This document shows, piece after piece, positions 1 through 8,301 of a stretch of 64,000 nt of DNA (positions are counted from its first letter, which is position 1; every line of letters starts with the position of its first letter). Source of the stretch: Ruegeria sp. Alg231-54 (GTDB lineage Bacteria > Pseudomonadota > Alphaproteobacteria > Rhodobacterales > Rhodobacteraceae); the NCBI RefSeq assembly GCF_900143525.1, contig NZ_FREZ01000002.1:414327-478326 (forward strand). The letters run 5' to 3'. The position numbers and the translations under genes were made by a program. The notes below the pieces were generated by a model. The model was not told the DNA's origin. It ran no database searches and saw only the letters and a list, made by a program, of their open reading frames with translations.

Positions 1-1266
1 AATTCGGAATTCACGCAAGGCGCGGTCCATCCGGGCAATTGCAGCCTGAGGCGTCGGTGCCTTGGCGGTCACTTTGGTCAGCAGCGAGTCGTAATAGCGC
101 GTGATCACACCCCCCGCATAAGCGGTGCCGCCATCCAGACGGATGCCCATGCCAGTGGCCGAGCGATAAGCGGTGATACGACCGTAGTCGGGGATGAAGT
201 TGTTCTGCGGGTCCTCGGTCGTGATCCGCGTTTGCAACGCGTGACCGGTCAGATGCACATCCGACTGGCTTTTTGCGCCGGTGGCCTCGGCCAGAGTTTT
301 GCCTTCGGCGATCAGGATTTGCGCCTGAACGATGTCGATACCGGTGACTTCCTCGGTGACGGTGTGTTCCACCTGAACACGCGGGTTCACTTCGATGAAG
401 TAGAACTTGCCGGTTTCCATATCCATCAGGAACTCAACAGTGCCAGCGCATTCATAATTCACATGGGCGCAAATCTTGCGACCCAGTTCGCAGATCTCGG
501 CGCGCTGCTCGTCGCTCAGGTAAGGAGCAGGAGCGCGTTCTACTACCTTCTGGTTTCGGCGCTGGACCGAGCAGTCGCGTTCATACAGGTGATAGATCTC
601 ACCATGCTTGTCGCCCAGGATTTGCACCTCGACATGGCGGGCGCGGATGATCATCTTTTCCAGATAACCCTCGCCATTGCCGAACGCGGCTTCGGCCTCG
701 CGACGGCCTTCCAGAACCATCTCTTCCAGTTCATCCTCGGACAGGATCGGACGCATCCCACGTCCGCCACCACCCCACGACGCCTTGAGCATCAGGGGAT
801 AACCGATTTCTTTTGCCTCGGCCCGGATCGCATCCATGTCATCGCCCAGAACCTCGGTCGCCGGGATCACAGGCACACCCGCTGCGACGGCCACGCGGCG
901 CGCGCTGGCCTTATCGCCCAAGGCGCGCATGGTTTCCGCCTTCGGGCCGATAAAGGTGATGCCGTTCTGAACGCAGGCATCGACAAAGTCCGGGTTCTCG
1001 GACAGCAGGCCATAGCCGGGATGGATCGCATCTGCTCCGCACTCTTTAGCGACGCGGATGATCTCATCGATGCTCAGGTAGGCGGCAACAGGCCCCATCC
1101 CTTCGCCAATGCGATAGGCTTCGTCCGCTTTGAACCGATGCAAGCCCAGCTTGTCCTCTTCGGCAAAGACGGCAACGGTGCGTTTGCCCATCTCATTGGC
1201 GGCGCGCATAACGCGAATGGCAATCTCGCCTCGGTTGGCGATCAGGATCTTGGTGAATTCAGTCAT
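1..1266 (-). CDS. pyc: Pyruvate carboxylase, N-terminal part (runs off the window)
   Basis: This is the biotin carboxylase half of pyruvate carboxylase, which makes oxaloacetate from pyruvate, bicarbonate and ATP as an anaplerotic reaction. The 422 visible residues open with MTEFTKILIANRGEIAIRV, carry a glycine-rich ATP-grasp loop (KASWGGGGRGMR, about residues 155-166), and the catalytic motif EVNPRVQVEHTVTE (about 288-302). The wording of the N-lobe fits pyruvate carboxylase better than the AccC subunit of acetyl-CoA carboxylase, but the carboxyltransferase and biotinyl domains that would settle it lie outside the window. The ATG at 1266-1264 is the natural start for the family. It lies downstream of the hydroxy acid dehydrogenase gene on the same strand, 124 bases away, so it probably has its own promoter. 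Confidence 0.9.
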   Translation of the reverse strand, partial: MTEFTKILIANRGEIAIRVMRAANEMGKRTVAVFAEEDKLGLHRFKADEAYRIGEGMGPVAAYLSIDEIIRVAKECGADAIHPGYGLLSENPDFVDACVQNGITFIGPKAETMRALGDKASARRVAVAAGVPVIPATEVLGDDMDAIRAEAKEIGYPLMLKASWGGGGRGMRPILSEDELEEMVLEGRREAEAAFGNGEGYLEKMIIRARHVEVQILGDKHGEIYHLYERDCSVQRRNQKVVERAPAPYLSDEQRAEICELGRKICAHVNYECAGTVEFLMDMETGKFYFIEVNPRVQVEHTVTEEVTGIDIVQAQILIAEGKTLAEATGAKSQSDVHLTGHALQTRITTEDPQNNFIPDYGRITAYRSATGMGIRLDGGTAYAGGVITRYYDSLLTKVTAKAPTPQAAIARMDRALREFRI

Positions 1267-1379
1267 GTCGAGTCCCGGTCCTACTTGTTTGGCCGTGTTG
1301 ATAGGCGGACAATACGCGCACGTATATCAGTCGTTCTGGGTAGAACCGGCATGTTAACGCTCGCAAACGCCCCCTATTA

Positions 1380-1400
1380 GCGCTATTTACCTAATAGCGC
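1380..1400. repeat. Hairpin at the end of the hydroxy acid dehydrogenase gene
   Basis: GCGCTATT (1380-1387) and AATAGCGC (1393-1400) form a perfect 8-bp stem with a 5-base loop that overlaps the TAG stop codon of the minus-strand gene. No T-run follows on the minus strand, so it is more likely an mRNA 3'-end stabiliser than a strong intrinsic terminator. Confidence 0.45.
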
Positions 1401-2548
1401 TGCACCGCAGCATCGGCAAGCGGCACGACTGGGGGCAGGTGATTCAGCGACTCAGCCCCCATTTGACCCATATTCGCGTGCATATCCTGCCGCAAAATGT
1501 CGATGACATGGGCGGGGCCTTTGGCGCCGAGGGCGGCCAGCCCATACATGAAGCCACGGCCCAGCATCACAAAATCGGCCCCAAGGGCCTTGGCACGTAA
1601 GATGTCCAGACCACCTTCGATCCCGCTGTCGAAGATCAGGGGCAGGTCTGTGGCCGCGCGGATTGCAGGTAGGGCGTCGATTCCGGCGGGGGCGCCATCG
1701 AATTGTCGTCCGCCGTGATTCGATATCCAGATGGCGTCGACGCCAGCCCGCTGCAATGGCTCGGCATCTTCAGGGCGCTGCACGCCTTTCACAATCAGCG
1801 GCCCATCCCAAGCATCGCGCAGCCAGTGAACATAGTCCATGTCCGGAGACGTGCGGAGCAGATACCCTACATGGGCCGTCGGCGGCAAATTGCTGGAGTT
1901 GTCCGTATACTTGTCCAGTGTCCGCATCCGCGGTGGCCCGCTGCGCGCTATTCCAAGCGCCCATTCCGGCCGCATCGCGATCTGGGCCAGAAGGCGTGGC
2001 GTCAATCTCGGCGGGTTGGTCAGCCCGGAACGTGTCTGACGTTCGCGCCGGGATGCAACCGGGACATCAGCCGTCATCACCAGCGTCGTAAAACCAGCGT
2101 TCCGAACCCGATCCAGCAGGTCCTTCCGGATGTCCGGGTCCTTGGGCGGATAAAGCTGAAACCACGCGTTGTCACCCAGATGCGGCGCGACGTCCTCGGG
2201 GCTTTGGCAGGCAACGTTGGATAGGGTAAATGGCAGACCGGCGCTTGCGGCAGCGCGGGCAAGATGAGCTTCGGCATCAGGCCAAATCAGGCCTGCCATA
2301 CCGATCGGGGCAATGCCGAGCGGTAATGGGTAGGTCTGACCGAGGAACTCGGTCGAAGTGTCAAATTCCAATGGTCCATGCAGGATCGACGGCAGGAAAC
2401 CGACGCGGTCCAAACCGTCGCGATTGCGGCGCAGCGTGGCCTCAACCCCGGTTCCGCTGTCCAGATACTCCCATACAAAATGAGGTATCCTGCGCTGGGC
2501 GCGGTGTTTCAGATCGGCAATGCCGGGAAAACGACTATGAAGGTCCAT
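1391..2548 (-). CDS. FMN-dependent alpha-hydroxy acid dehydrogenase (L-lactate dehydrogenase-like)
   Basis: A 385-residue TIM-barrel flavoprotein of the lactate dehydrogenase (LldD)/glycolate oxidase family, which oxidises L-2-hydroxy acids to 2-oxo acids. Visible landmarks are the N-terminal FVWEYLDSG stretch, the TADVPVASRRERQTRSG segment that corresponds to the TVDTPVxGRRERDxRNG motif, the catalytic SNHGGRQFDG motif (about residues 273-282) with its active-site histidine, and the FMN-phosphate segment FDSGIEGGLDILRAKALGAD. Length is normal. The substrate cannot be fixed from sequence; lactate and related 2-hydroxy acids are the reasonable guesses. The gene sits 39 bases after the diguanylate cyclase remnant and ahead of pyc, which would carboxylate pyruvate made from lactate, but a shared operon is not shown. 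Confidence 0.82.
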   Translation of the reverse strand: MDLHSRFPGIADLKHRAQRRIPHFVWEYLDSGTGVEATLRRNRDGLDRVGFLPSILHGPLEFDTSTEFLGQTYPLPLGIAPIGMAGLIWPDAEAHLARAAASAGLPFTLSNVACQSPEDVAPHLGDNAWFQLYPPKDPDIRKDLLDRVRNAGFTTLVMTADVPVASRRERQTRSGLTNPPRLTPRLLAQIAMRPEWALGIARSGPPRMRTLDKYTDNSSNLPPTAHVGYLLRTSPDMDYVHWLRDAWDGPLIVKGVQRPEDAEPLQRAGVDAIWISNHGGRQFDGAPAGIDALPAIRAATDLPLIFDSGIEGGLDILRAKALGADFVMLGRGFMYGLAALGAKGPAHVIDILRQDMHANMGQMGAESLNHLPPVVPLADAAVQRY

Positions 2549-2587
2549 GGGGATTGATCCGACCTAAGGCGCGATTCGGCAAGGATT

Positions 2588-4371
2588 TTAAGCCGTTGAT
2601 TTCCCACCAACGGCTTTTACCGGCTTTTTGAGCTGGGAAATCTGCTGTGCGTCACTTCCGCTGCCGGCGACTTGCACTTGATTGCGGCCTTTGTCCTTGG
2701 CCGCGTACAGCGCATCATCGGCGGCGCGCATCAGATCCTGCGGCATGGTGCCGTGGGCCGGATAATGCGAAACACCAACCGAGATCGTGATGCGAGGCAG
2801 AGATTTCTCGCCATAACGAACCGAAACAGCCTCGACTGCTTGCCGCAATTGCTCAGCCCGCGTGATTGCGTCGTCCGAGGTATTGTCGGGCAGGATCAGC
2901 ATAAATTCTTCGCCACCAATGCGGCAGGCAACTTCGTCCCGGCCGCAGCCCTGTTCCAAAGCAGCCCCAACGGCGCGCAACACCATGTCACCGGCATCAT
3001 GCCCATGGGTGTCGTTGCGCTTTTTGAAGTGATCCACATCCACGGCAATCAGGTTGAGCGGTGCGCCGGTTTGCTGACTGCGGTTGATTGATTCGCGCAG
3101 GGTTTCAAGCATATGCCGCCGGTTGAACAGCCCGGTCAACGGGTCCCGGACGGACTGGTCATGCAACTGATCGCGCATCCGTACATTGGCAATCGCCATG
3201 CTGATCTGTTCCGCGCTGAGCTGCGCCAGCTTTTTGCTCGTGTGAAACGCCTCATCTGTCCCTTCAAGGGCGCGGAGATGCAGAAGGCCTACCGTCTCCC
3301 CATGCGCCAGAATCGGAAAGCAGAAATAAGGTCGTCCGTCATGTGGTTCGGCGTGTTCACAGACAAAGTCGATCTCGGACGCGCCGTATTCATAGGTTCG
3401 GCCACGCCGAAGCCCCCAACACCCTTCGGGATGGATGTGCGCCTTATGGGTCCCGCCATTTCAACTGGCACAGCCATCCAGGACGTCGCGCGAGTTGGAA
3501 TATACGTAAACGCTGCCCTCAGCCTCGGGTAGGATATGGGTCATGAAGCGCGAGACCATATCGAACTGCTCGTCCAAGGACCGGCTGGACTGCAGCCACT
3601 CTTTCAATTCGCCTAGCAATCGTACTTCGCGGGCCAGGCGCAGCTGATCTTCCATCAGATCACGCTCTTTGGCGGATTGTTTTGCAGCGCCCGCAATTGC
3701 AAGCGGTTCGCCCTGTAGCTGGCAAAGGACGCGGCAACAAGCGCAAGCAAGGCGATGCCGCTTAGAACGGTCAATGAAATCCTAAGCCGCGAGATAAACG
3801 TGGTGCGCAAATCGGAGATATCAGTAAAGAATTCAATGGCGCCTATAAAACGCCCATTCTTGGCCACGGGCATAAAAACTTCGGCAACATGGTGCTGCGT
3901 TGCGTTCAGGATATTGTCGGTATGCAGATCAAGCCCGTCGATCTCGGACAGTGGAACTACTTCCTGAATGTAGTGAATCATTCCTCTGGCAACGTCGCTG
4001 CGAAAGAAATCACGGTTTTCAACACTGCCTACCTCTGTCGGGCGAGTCGACCAGGTGACACGCCCATTCGAGTCGAGCAATTTGAAGCGGTAAACATCAG
4101 AAGCTTCGGGCATCGCGGCCAGAAATTCGGCGTCATGCGCATCAATCACGCCGGTCTTAAGCGCGGTCTCGGGGTCCTCCAGATGCAAGACGACGCGGCG
4201 CTTCCACAGTTCGGCTTGCTTGAGAATGTCGACCTTTAGCATCCTGTCGACCAGCGGCGCAGGCAATTTGTAAATTCCCCAGCCGCTTCCAATTGCCAGA
4301 GAAATCAGCAACATGCCGATACCGATCCATTTCAGCCGGTGATTTACGGCCCCCCGATTATCCTGAGTCAT
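2588..4371 (-). pseudogene. Membrane-sensor GAF-GGDEF diguanylate cyclase, broken by a frameshift and an in-frame stop
   Basis: Read from ATG 4371, the intact parent would be about 594 residues: an N-terminal helix (IGMLLISLAIGSGWGIY), a periplasmic sensor region, a second helix (about LTVLSGIALLALVAASFA), a coiled linker, a GAF-like domain, and a GGDEF domain with the active motif RIGGEEFML and DPLTGLFNRRHM. Two lesions break it. The linker continues only if one A is added to the four-A run at 3683-3680 (minus strand), giving LQKQSAKERDLMEDQL; as it stands the upper part stops at 3655. Then TGA at 3463-3461 interrupts the GAF domain in the same frame as the GGDEF part, where TGG (Trp) would read on as NGGTHKAHIHPEGCWG. 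A GGDEF-only piece could restart at ATG 3199 and an N-terminal piece spans 4371-3655. A sequencing error could explain the first lesion, but less easily both. Confidence 0.8.
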
Positions 4372-4552
4372 ACCTTCGCGCTCCCACAGCAATTTACTGA
4401 TCATCGCGGTGGGTGTTTTACAGATGGTTAACGAAGCCGTTCTCAGTCCAAGTCGCTTGATTAGAATTGATCGTAAAGGTGTAACAAAATCTGTGCGAAC
4501 AAGGCGTGAACAAACCCTTTCCCTCGGCCAGCATCCAGCGTAGTTTGGAAAG

Positions 4553-6949
4553 ATGAGCAGTTTCGACGAAATGGGCGCCTTTGAGGGCGCATCCCTGTCC
4601 GCGCGCGCCATGGCCGCGCGCCCCATGCCTTATCTGGACGAGTTGAACCCGGCGCAGCGCGACGCGGTCGAGAGGTTGGACGGTCCTGTCCTGATGCTGG
4701 CCGGTGCGGGCACGGGGAAGACCAAGGCGCTGACTGCGCGAATCGCGCATCTGCTCAGCACCGGGCGGGCGCGCCCGAATGAGATTTTGTCCGTGACCTT
4801 TACCAACAAGGCCGCGCGCGAGATGAAGAACCGCGTGGGCCGTTTGTTGGGGCAGCCTGCCGAGGGGATGCCGTGGCTCGGCACGTTCCACTCGATCTGC
4901 GTCAAGCTGCTGCGGCGTCACGCGGAACTGGTCGATCTGAAATCGAACTTCACCATTCTGGATACGGATGATCAGTTGCGGCTGCTCAAACAGCTGATTC
5001 AGGCGGCAAATATCGATGATAAGCGTTGGCCTGCACGCATGTTGGCCGGCATCATTGACGACTGGAAGAACCGCGCCCTGAAGCCCGACAAAGTGCCGGC
5101 AGCCGATGCGGGGGCTTATAACCACAAGGGTCTCGAGATCTACGCGCAGTACCAAATCCGTCTGCGGGAGCTGAACGCGGTGGATTTTGGTGACCTGCTG
5201 TTGCACATGGTCACGATCTTCCAGACTCATCAGGATGTGTTGGAGCAATACCAACGCTGGTTCCGCTACATTCTCGTGGACGAATACCAGGATACCAACG
5301 TCGCACAATATCTGTGGTTGCGGCTGCTGGCTGGAGCGCACAAGAACATTTGTTGCGTGGGGGACGACGATCAGTCAATTTATGGCTGGCGTGGGGCCGA
5401 AGTCGGCAACATCCTGCGGTTTGAAAAGGATTTTCCAGGGGCCTATGTCGTGCGGTTAGAGCAGAACTATCGCTCGACCCCTCATATTCTGGCAGCAGCG
5501 TCCAATGTCATCCGTGGCAATGAAAGTCGGCTGGGCAAGGAATTGTGGACCGATGCGCAGGACGGCGAAAAGGTTCGCCTGATCGGTCATTGGGATGGCG
5601 AGGAAGAGGCCCGCTGGATCGGTGAAGAGATCGATGCGATGCAGGGGGGAACGCGTGGAGCGCGGCCCTTTAATCTAGATGAAATTGCGATTCTCGTGCG
5701 GGCCAGCCATCAGATGCGCGCGTTTGAGGACCGTTTTCTGACCATCGGTCTGCCCTACAAGGTTATTGGCGGCCCGCGATTCTATGAGCGGATGGAGATC
5801 CGCGACGCGATGGCTTATTTCCGACTGGTGGTCAGCCCCGGCGACGATCTGGCGTTCGAGCGGATCGTGAATACTCCGAAACGCGGGCTTGGTGACAAGG
5901 CGCAGCAGACGATTCAGATGACAGCGCGGGAAAATGGCGTGTCGCTGGTCGATGGGGCGCGGATTGCTGTCGACAATGGGCTGATCAAAGGCAAAGGCGG
6001 CAAAGCACTGCGCGAGTTGATCGACGGGTTGGCGCGCTGGAATGCGATGACGCGCGGGCCCCGGATCGAGGTTGACGATGATTCTGTGATTGACGACGGC
6101 ACAACTCCGACGCGGTTTGGTGAGCCCGAGGTGTCACATATCGAACTGGCGCAGATCATTCTGGACGAATCCGGTTATACGGCCCATTGGCAGAACGAGA
6201 GGACGCCCGAGGCTCCGGGGCGGTTGGAAAACCTCAAGGAATTGGTCAACCAACTGGATAATTTCGAGAATCTGCAAGGGTTTTTGGAACATGTCAGCCT
6301 GGTGATGGACAACGAGAAGGAATCGGACGGGGCAAAAGTCTCGATCATGACCCTGCACGCGGCAAAGGGGCTGGAGTTCCCGGCCGTGTTCCTGCCGGGG
6401 TGGGAGGACGGGCTGTTCCCGTCACAAAGGTCGATGGACGAATCTGGGATCAAAGGCCTCGAGGAAGAGCGGCGACTGGCCTATGTGGGCATCACCCGTG
6501 CAGAAGAGATCTGTACGATCTCATTTGCGGCCAATCGTCGGGTGTTTGGTCAATGGCAAAACGCGATGCCGTCGCGGTTCATTGACGAGTTGCCCGAAGA
6601 TCACGTCGAAGTCCTGACGCCGCCGGGGCTGTATGGGAGTGGTCAGCCGACTGCCGGTATCGAAACTCGTGCGGCCGAGGCCAATGTCTATAACTCGCCC
6701 GGTTGGCGGCGGTTGCAGGCCCGGCAGGGGCAGTATGGAACGTCCCAACCCCGCGAAAGCCGCAATACGGTGATCGACGCGACTGCGGTTTCCAGTTTCA
6801 CCCTTGGCGAGCGCGTGTTTCATCAGAAATTCGGCTATGGCGCGGTGATCGGCATCGAAGGCGACAAGGTCGAGGTCGATTTCGAAAAAGCTGGATTGAA
6901 AAAAGTGGTTTCCCGCTTTCTGTCCGCCAAGGATGATGTGCCTTTCTAA
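4553..6949 (+). CDS. uvrD: ATP-dependent DNA helicase UvrD/PcrA (SF1)
   Basis: A 798-residue 3'-5' superfamily 1 helicase used in nucleotide excision and mismatch repair. The canonical motifs occur in order: Q-motif LNPAQRDAV, Walker A AGAGTGKT (about residue 50), motif Ia TFTNKAAREMK, motif II DEYQDT (about 242), motif III GDDDQSIYGWRG (about 270), motif IV QNYRST, motif V TLHAAKGLEF (about 600), motif VI EERRLAYVGITRA (about 640). The end (about 750-798) has the Tudor-like VFHQKFGYGAVIGIEGDKVE segment typical of UvrD/PcrA C-termini. The start at 4553 is chosen as the first ATG after the divergent intergenic region; ATG codons a little downstream (MAARPMPYL) are alternatives. It stops 3 bases before the convergent DUF1330 gene. 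Confidence 0.93.
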   Translation: MSSFDEMGAFEGASLSARAMAARPMPYLDELNPAQRDAVERLDGPVLMLAGAGTGKTKALTARIAHLLSTGRARPNEILSVTFTNKAAREMKNRVGRLLGQPAEGMPWLGTFHSICVKLLRRHAELVDLKSNFTILDTDDQLRLLKQLIQAANIDDKRWPARMLAGIIDDWKNRALKPDKVPAADAGAYNHKGLEIYAQYQIRLRELNAVDFGDLLLHMVTIFQTHQDVLEQYQRWFRYILVDEYQDTNVAQYLWLRLLAGAHKNICCVGDDDQSIYGWRGAEVGNILRFEKDFPGAYVVRLEQNYRSTPHILAAASNVIRGNESRLGKELWTDAQDGEKVRLIGHWDGEEEARWIGEEIDAMQGGTRGARPFNLDEIAILVRASHQMRAFEDRFLTIGLPYKVIGGPRFYERMEIRDAMAYFRLVVSPGDDLAFERIVNTPKRGLGDKAQQTIQMTARENGVSLVDGARIAVDNGLIKGKGGKALRELIDGLARWNAMTRGPRIEVDDDSVIDDGTTPTRFGEPEVSHIELAQIILDESGYTAHWQNERTPEAPGRLENLKELVNQLDNFENLQGFLEHVSLVMDNEKESDGAKVSIMTLHAAKGLEFPAVFLPGWEDGLFPSQRSMDESGIKGLEEERRLAYVGITRAEEICTISFAANRRVFGQWQNAMPSRFIDELPEDHVEVLTPPGLYGSGQPTAGIETRAAEANVYNSPGWRRLQARQGQYGTSQPRESRNTVIDATAVSSFTLGERVFHQKFGYGAVIGIEGDKVEVDFEKAGLKKVVSRFLSAKDDVPF

Positions 6950-6952
6950 ACG

Positions 6953-7243
6953 CTATAGCCCTTCAACCAGTACCATGTTCGCCGTCGCGGTTTTGCGCCG
7001 GATTTCCGCCAGCTTGATATAGTCTGGGTCGTCTTTCCACGCCCTGGCCGCGGCAAGAGATGGAAACTCCATCAACACAATTCCGTCTTCGGGCCATATG
7101 CCCTCGACCAATTCCACGGGTTTGGAGGATATCGTCAGCAGGCGACCTCCGTGCCGGTCAAAGATCGGCATGAAGCCTTCAAGGTATTTCTGGTACCCGT
7201 CAGGGTCGTGAATGGAAATCTGGGCGATGAAATATGCGGCCAT
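6953..7243 (-). CDS. DUF1330 family protein
   Basis: A 96-residue protein of the DUF1330 (dimeric alpha/beta barrel) family, complete at the family's usual length. It opens MAAYFIAQISIHDPDGYQ and carries the typical pattern of a Tyr-rich strand, a GGRLL segment, and EFPSLAAARAWKDDPDYIKLAEIR. The function of the family is unknown; small ferredoxin-like dimers of this type often act as monooxygenases or stress proteins, but nothing here decides that. It is convergent with uvrD, and the only gene upstream on its strand is the sRNA array, whose terminator separates them. Confidence 0.8.
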   Translation of the reverse strand: MAAYFIAQISIHDPDGYQKYLEGFMPIFDRHGGRLLTISSKPVELVEGIWPEDGIVLMEFPSLAAARAWKDDPDYIKLAEIRRKTATANMVLVEGL

Positions 7244-7290
7244 CGGAAGCTCCTGAAATTCTGGTCAGGGCTTCAGTTTACATCCCGGTG

Positions 7291-7340
7291 CGAAAAACAA
7301 AAACGGCGGTTCCCAGGGAGGAGGAGAGGGAACCGCCGTT
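7291..7340 (-). ncRNA. CcsR/cuckoo-type sRNA hairpin 6, also the array terminator
   Basis: Perfect 13-bp stem: 7302-7314 pairs with 7328-7340. The 13-base loop reads TCTCCTCCTCCCT on the minus strand, complementary to a Shine-Dalgarno core. On that strand the stem is followed by TTTTTGTTTTT (7303-7293), so this last copy doubles as a rho-independent terminator for the DUF1127-sRNA transcript. Confidence 0.8.
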
Positions 7341-7348
7341 CTTTTCAA

Positions 7349-7379
7349 CATCCGGGCAGGGAGGAGGAGAGCCCAGATG
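7349..7379 (-). ncRNA. CcsR/cuckoo-type sRNA hairpin 5
   Basis: 9-bp stem 7349-7357 with 7371-7379 and the same 13-base loop as copy 6. The one non-Watson-Crick position is a G-U pair only if the minus strand is transcribed (an A-C mismatch on the plus strand), which fixes the orientation. Confidence 0.75.
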
Positions 7380-7415
7380 TATCCGAACCCGGGTTTGATC
7401 CCGGTATGAGGAAGA

Positions 7416-7452
7416 CGCGGCGACGTCAGGGAGGAGGAGAGACGTCGCCGCG
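7416..7452 (-). ncRNA. CcsR/cuckoo-type sRNA hairpin 4
   Basis: 12-bp perfect stem 7416-7427 with 7441-7452 and the identical loop TCTCCTCCTCCCT (minus strand, 7440-7428). The stem sequence differs from its neighbours while the loop is conserved, which points to selection on the loop. Confidence 0.77.
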
Positions 7453-7460
7453 CGCTTTCA

Positions 7461-7492
7461 ACACCGGGAAAGGGAGGAGGAGTACCCGGTGT
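7461..7492 (-). ncRNA. CcsR/cuckoo-type sRNA hairpin 3
   Basis: 8-bp perfect stem ACACCGGG (7461-7468) with CCCGGTGT (7485-7492). The 16-base loop keeps CTCCTCCTCCC on the minus strand but has different flanking bases from copies 2, 4, 5 and 6. Confidence 0.72.
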
Positions 7493-7525
7493 GTCTGCTT
7501 CCGGCGATCAGGGCCGGTATTAGGG

Positions 7526-7560
7526 GCGGCGACATCAGGGAGGAGGAGAGATGCCGCCGC
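7526..7560 (-). ncRNA. CcsR/cuckoo-type sRNA hairpin 2
   Basis: 11-bp stem 7526-7536 with 7550-7560 and the standard 13-base loop. As in copy 5, the single non-Watson-Crick position is a G-U wobble only on the minus-strand transcript. Confidence 0.75.
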
Positions 7561-7567
7561 TGAAATA

Positions 7568-7596
7568 CAGGTCCAAAAGGAAGGAGGAAGGACCTG
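7568..7596 (-). ncRNA. Diverged CcsR/cuckoo-type hairpin 1, directly after the DUF1127 gene
   Basis: 7-bp stem CAGGTCC (7568-7574) with GGACCTG (7590-7596). The loop on the minus strand contains CCTCCTTCC, one base off the CCTCCTCCC core of the other copies, and the stem is the shortest. It lies 22 bases after the DUF1127 stop codon and may be a decaying or specialised copy. Confidence 0.6.
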
Positions 7597-7617
7597 ATCT
7601 CTATGTTTCTGTGTCGC

Positions 7618-7842
7618 TTAACGTGCGACGTGTTCTTCGGCCGCTTGCTGAGCCAGGCGGCGGATCATCGAGCGGTGAAGCCCCAGATCAGCCAGTTCGC
7701 GGTTCGACAGATCAGACAGTTCGTGAACTGTCTGGCGATAGACGCGATATTGGATGAACCGGGTCTTTGCCGCCTCGAACAGCGAAGCCAGGCTAGTTGC
7801 CGGTGCGCCTTTGAGCGCGGTGTTATGTGTTGCTGCAGCCAT
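7618..7842 (-). CDS. DUF1127 protein (CcaF1-like RNA-binding protein) heading the sRNA array
   Basis: A 74-residue basic protein whose C-terminal half RQTVHELSDLSNRELADLGL matches the DUF1127 core (arginine-rich helix, then LSDRELxDIGL). ATG 7842 gives MAAATHNTALKG; the frame stays open further upstream but without a better start. In Rhodobacter sphaeroides the DUF1127 protein CcaF1 is cotranscribed with the CcsR sRNAs and is described as an RNA-binding protein in sRNA maturation; the same gene order here (DUF1127, then six CCTCCTCCC-type hairpins, then terminator) supports equivalence. The Shine-Dalgarno match before ATG is poor (GAG about 9 bases upstream). In that species the locus is stress-induced through RpoH-type promoters, but I could not pick one out with confidence in 7843-7960. 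Confidence 0.85.
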   Translation of the reverse strand: MAAATHNTALKGAPATSLASLFEAAKTRFIQYRVYRQTVHELSDLSNRELADLGLHRSMIRRLAQQAAEEHVAR

Positions 7843-8301
7843 TTGCTTTACTCGATGTATTCGTTGTTGCCGGTGTTGTCCGGCGCTTGCCTGAGACTGA
7901 AAATAAGCAAATGCTGCAATTGCACAATACCCGACAACGTCAATGCTGCTATGCAGCAAGTGCATAGATATCAACTGGTTGTCGATGAGGGTTTGGAAGG
8001 GCCAACAAAATAAGGCCTTCAGCTGATGCTTCCCCAAGGGAAGGTTTCAACAAGATTTTCTGGATTTTCGTGTTTGCGCGTCTTTTGAGCGGAGTTTGTC
8101 AATTCTTGTGCGCTTTGTGTATTGGATGGGCCAGGCGCGCGGCGGCTGACATGATAATTTCGGTTCGTGGGAATTCATGGGCGTCAGCTGGAGCGGCGCA
8201 GAATCCACATGTGGTTGAGGTCTAATATTGAAGTGATTCGCTAATCAAGTGGCCCATTTTTGCTGCGTTCATCATAAATCATCACCCCTTGAAGAAATAT
8301 C
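7843..8301. other. Intergenic region between the DUF1127 locus and the mraZ leader
   Basis: About 460 bases without a supportable gene. The part next to 7842 must hold the promoter of the DUF1127-sRNA transcript; 8040-8300 is AT-richer and contains a GANTC site (GATTC near 8234) of the kind methylated by CcrM in alphaproteobacteria. No repeat array, tRNA or RNase P RNA signature was seen. Confidence 0.6.

Noticed and set aside
232..1380. A 382-codon open frame on the plus strand
   Set aside because: It is antisense to the strongly conserved biotin carboxylase domain of pyruvate carboxylase; high-GC shadow frame.
4418..5341. A 307-codon open frame on the minus strand opposite uvrD
   Set aside because: It runs antisense to conserved helicase motifs and has no recognisable domain.
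7302..7596. Regular repeats resembling a CRISPR array
   Set aside because: The repeated part is only the 13-base loop, the flanks are complementary stems rather than spacers, and the spacing is irregular.
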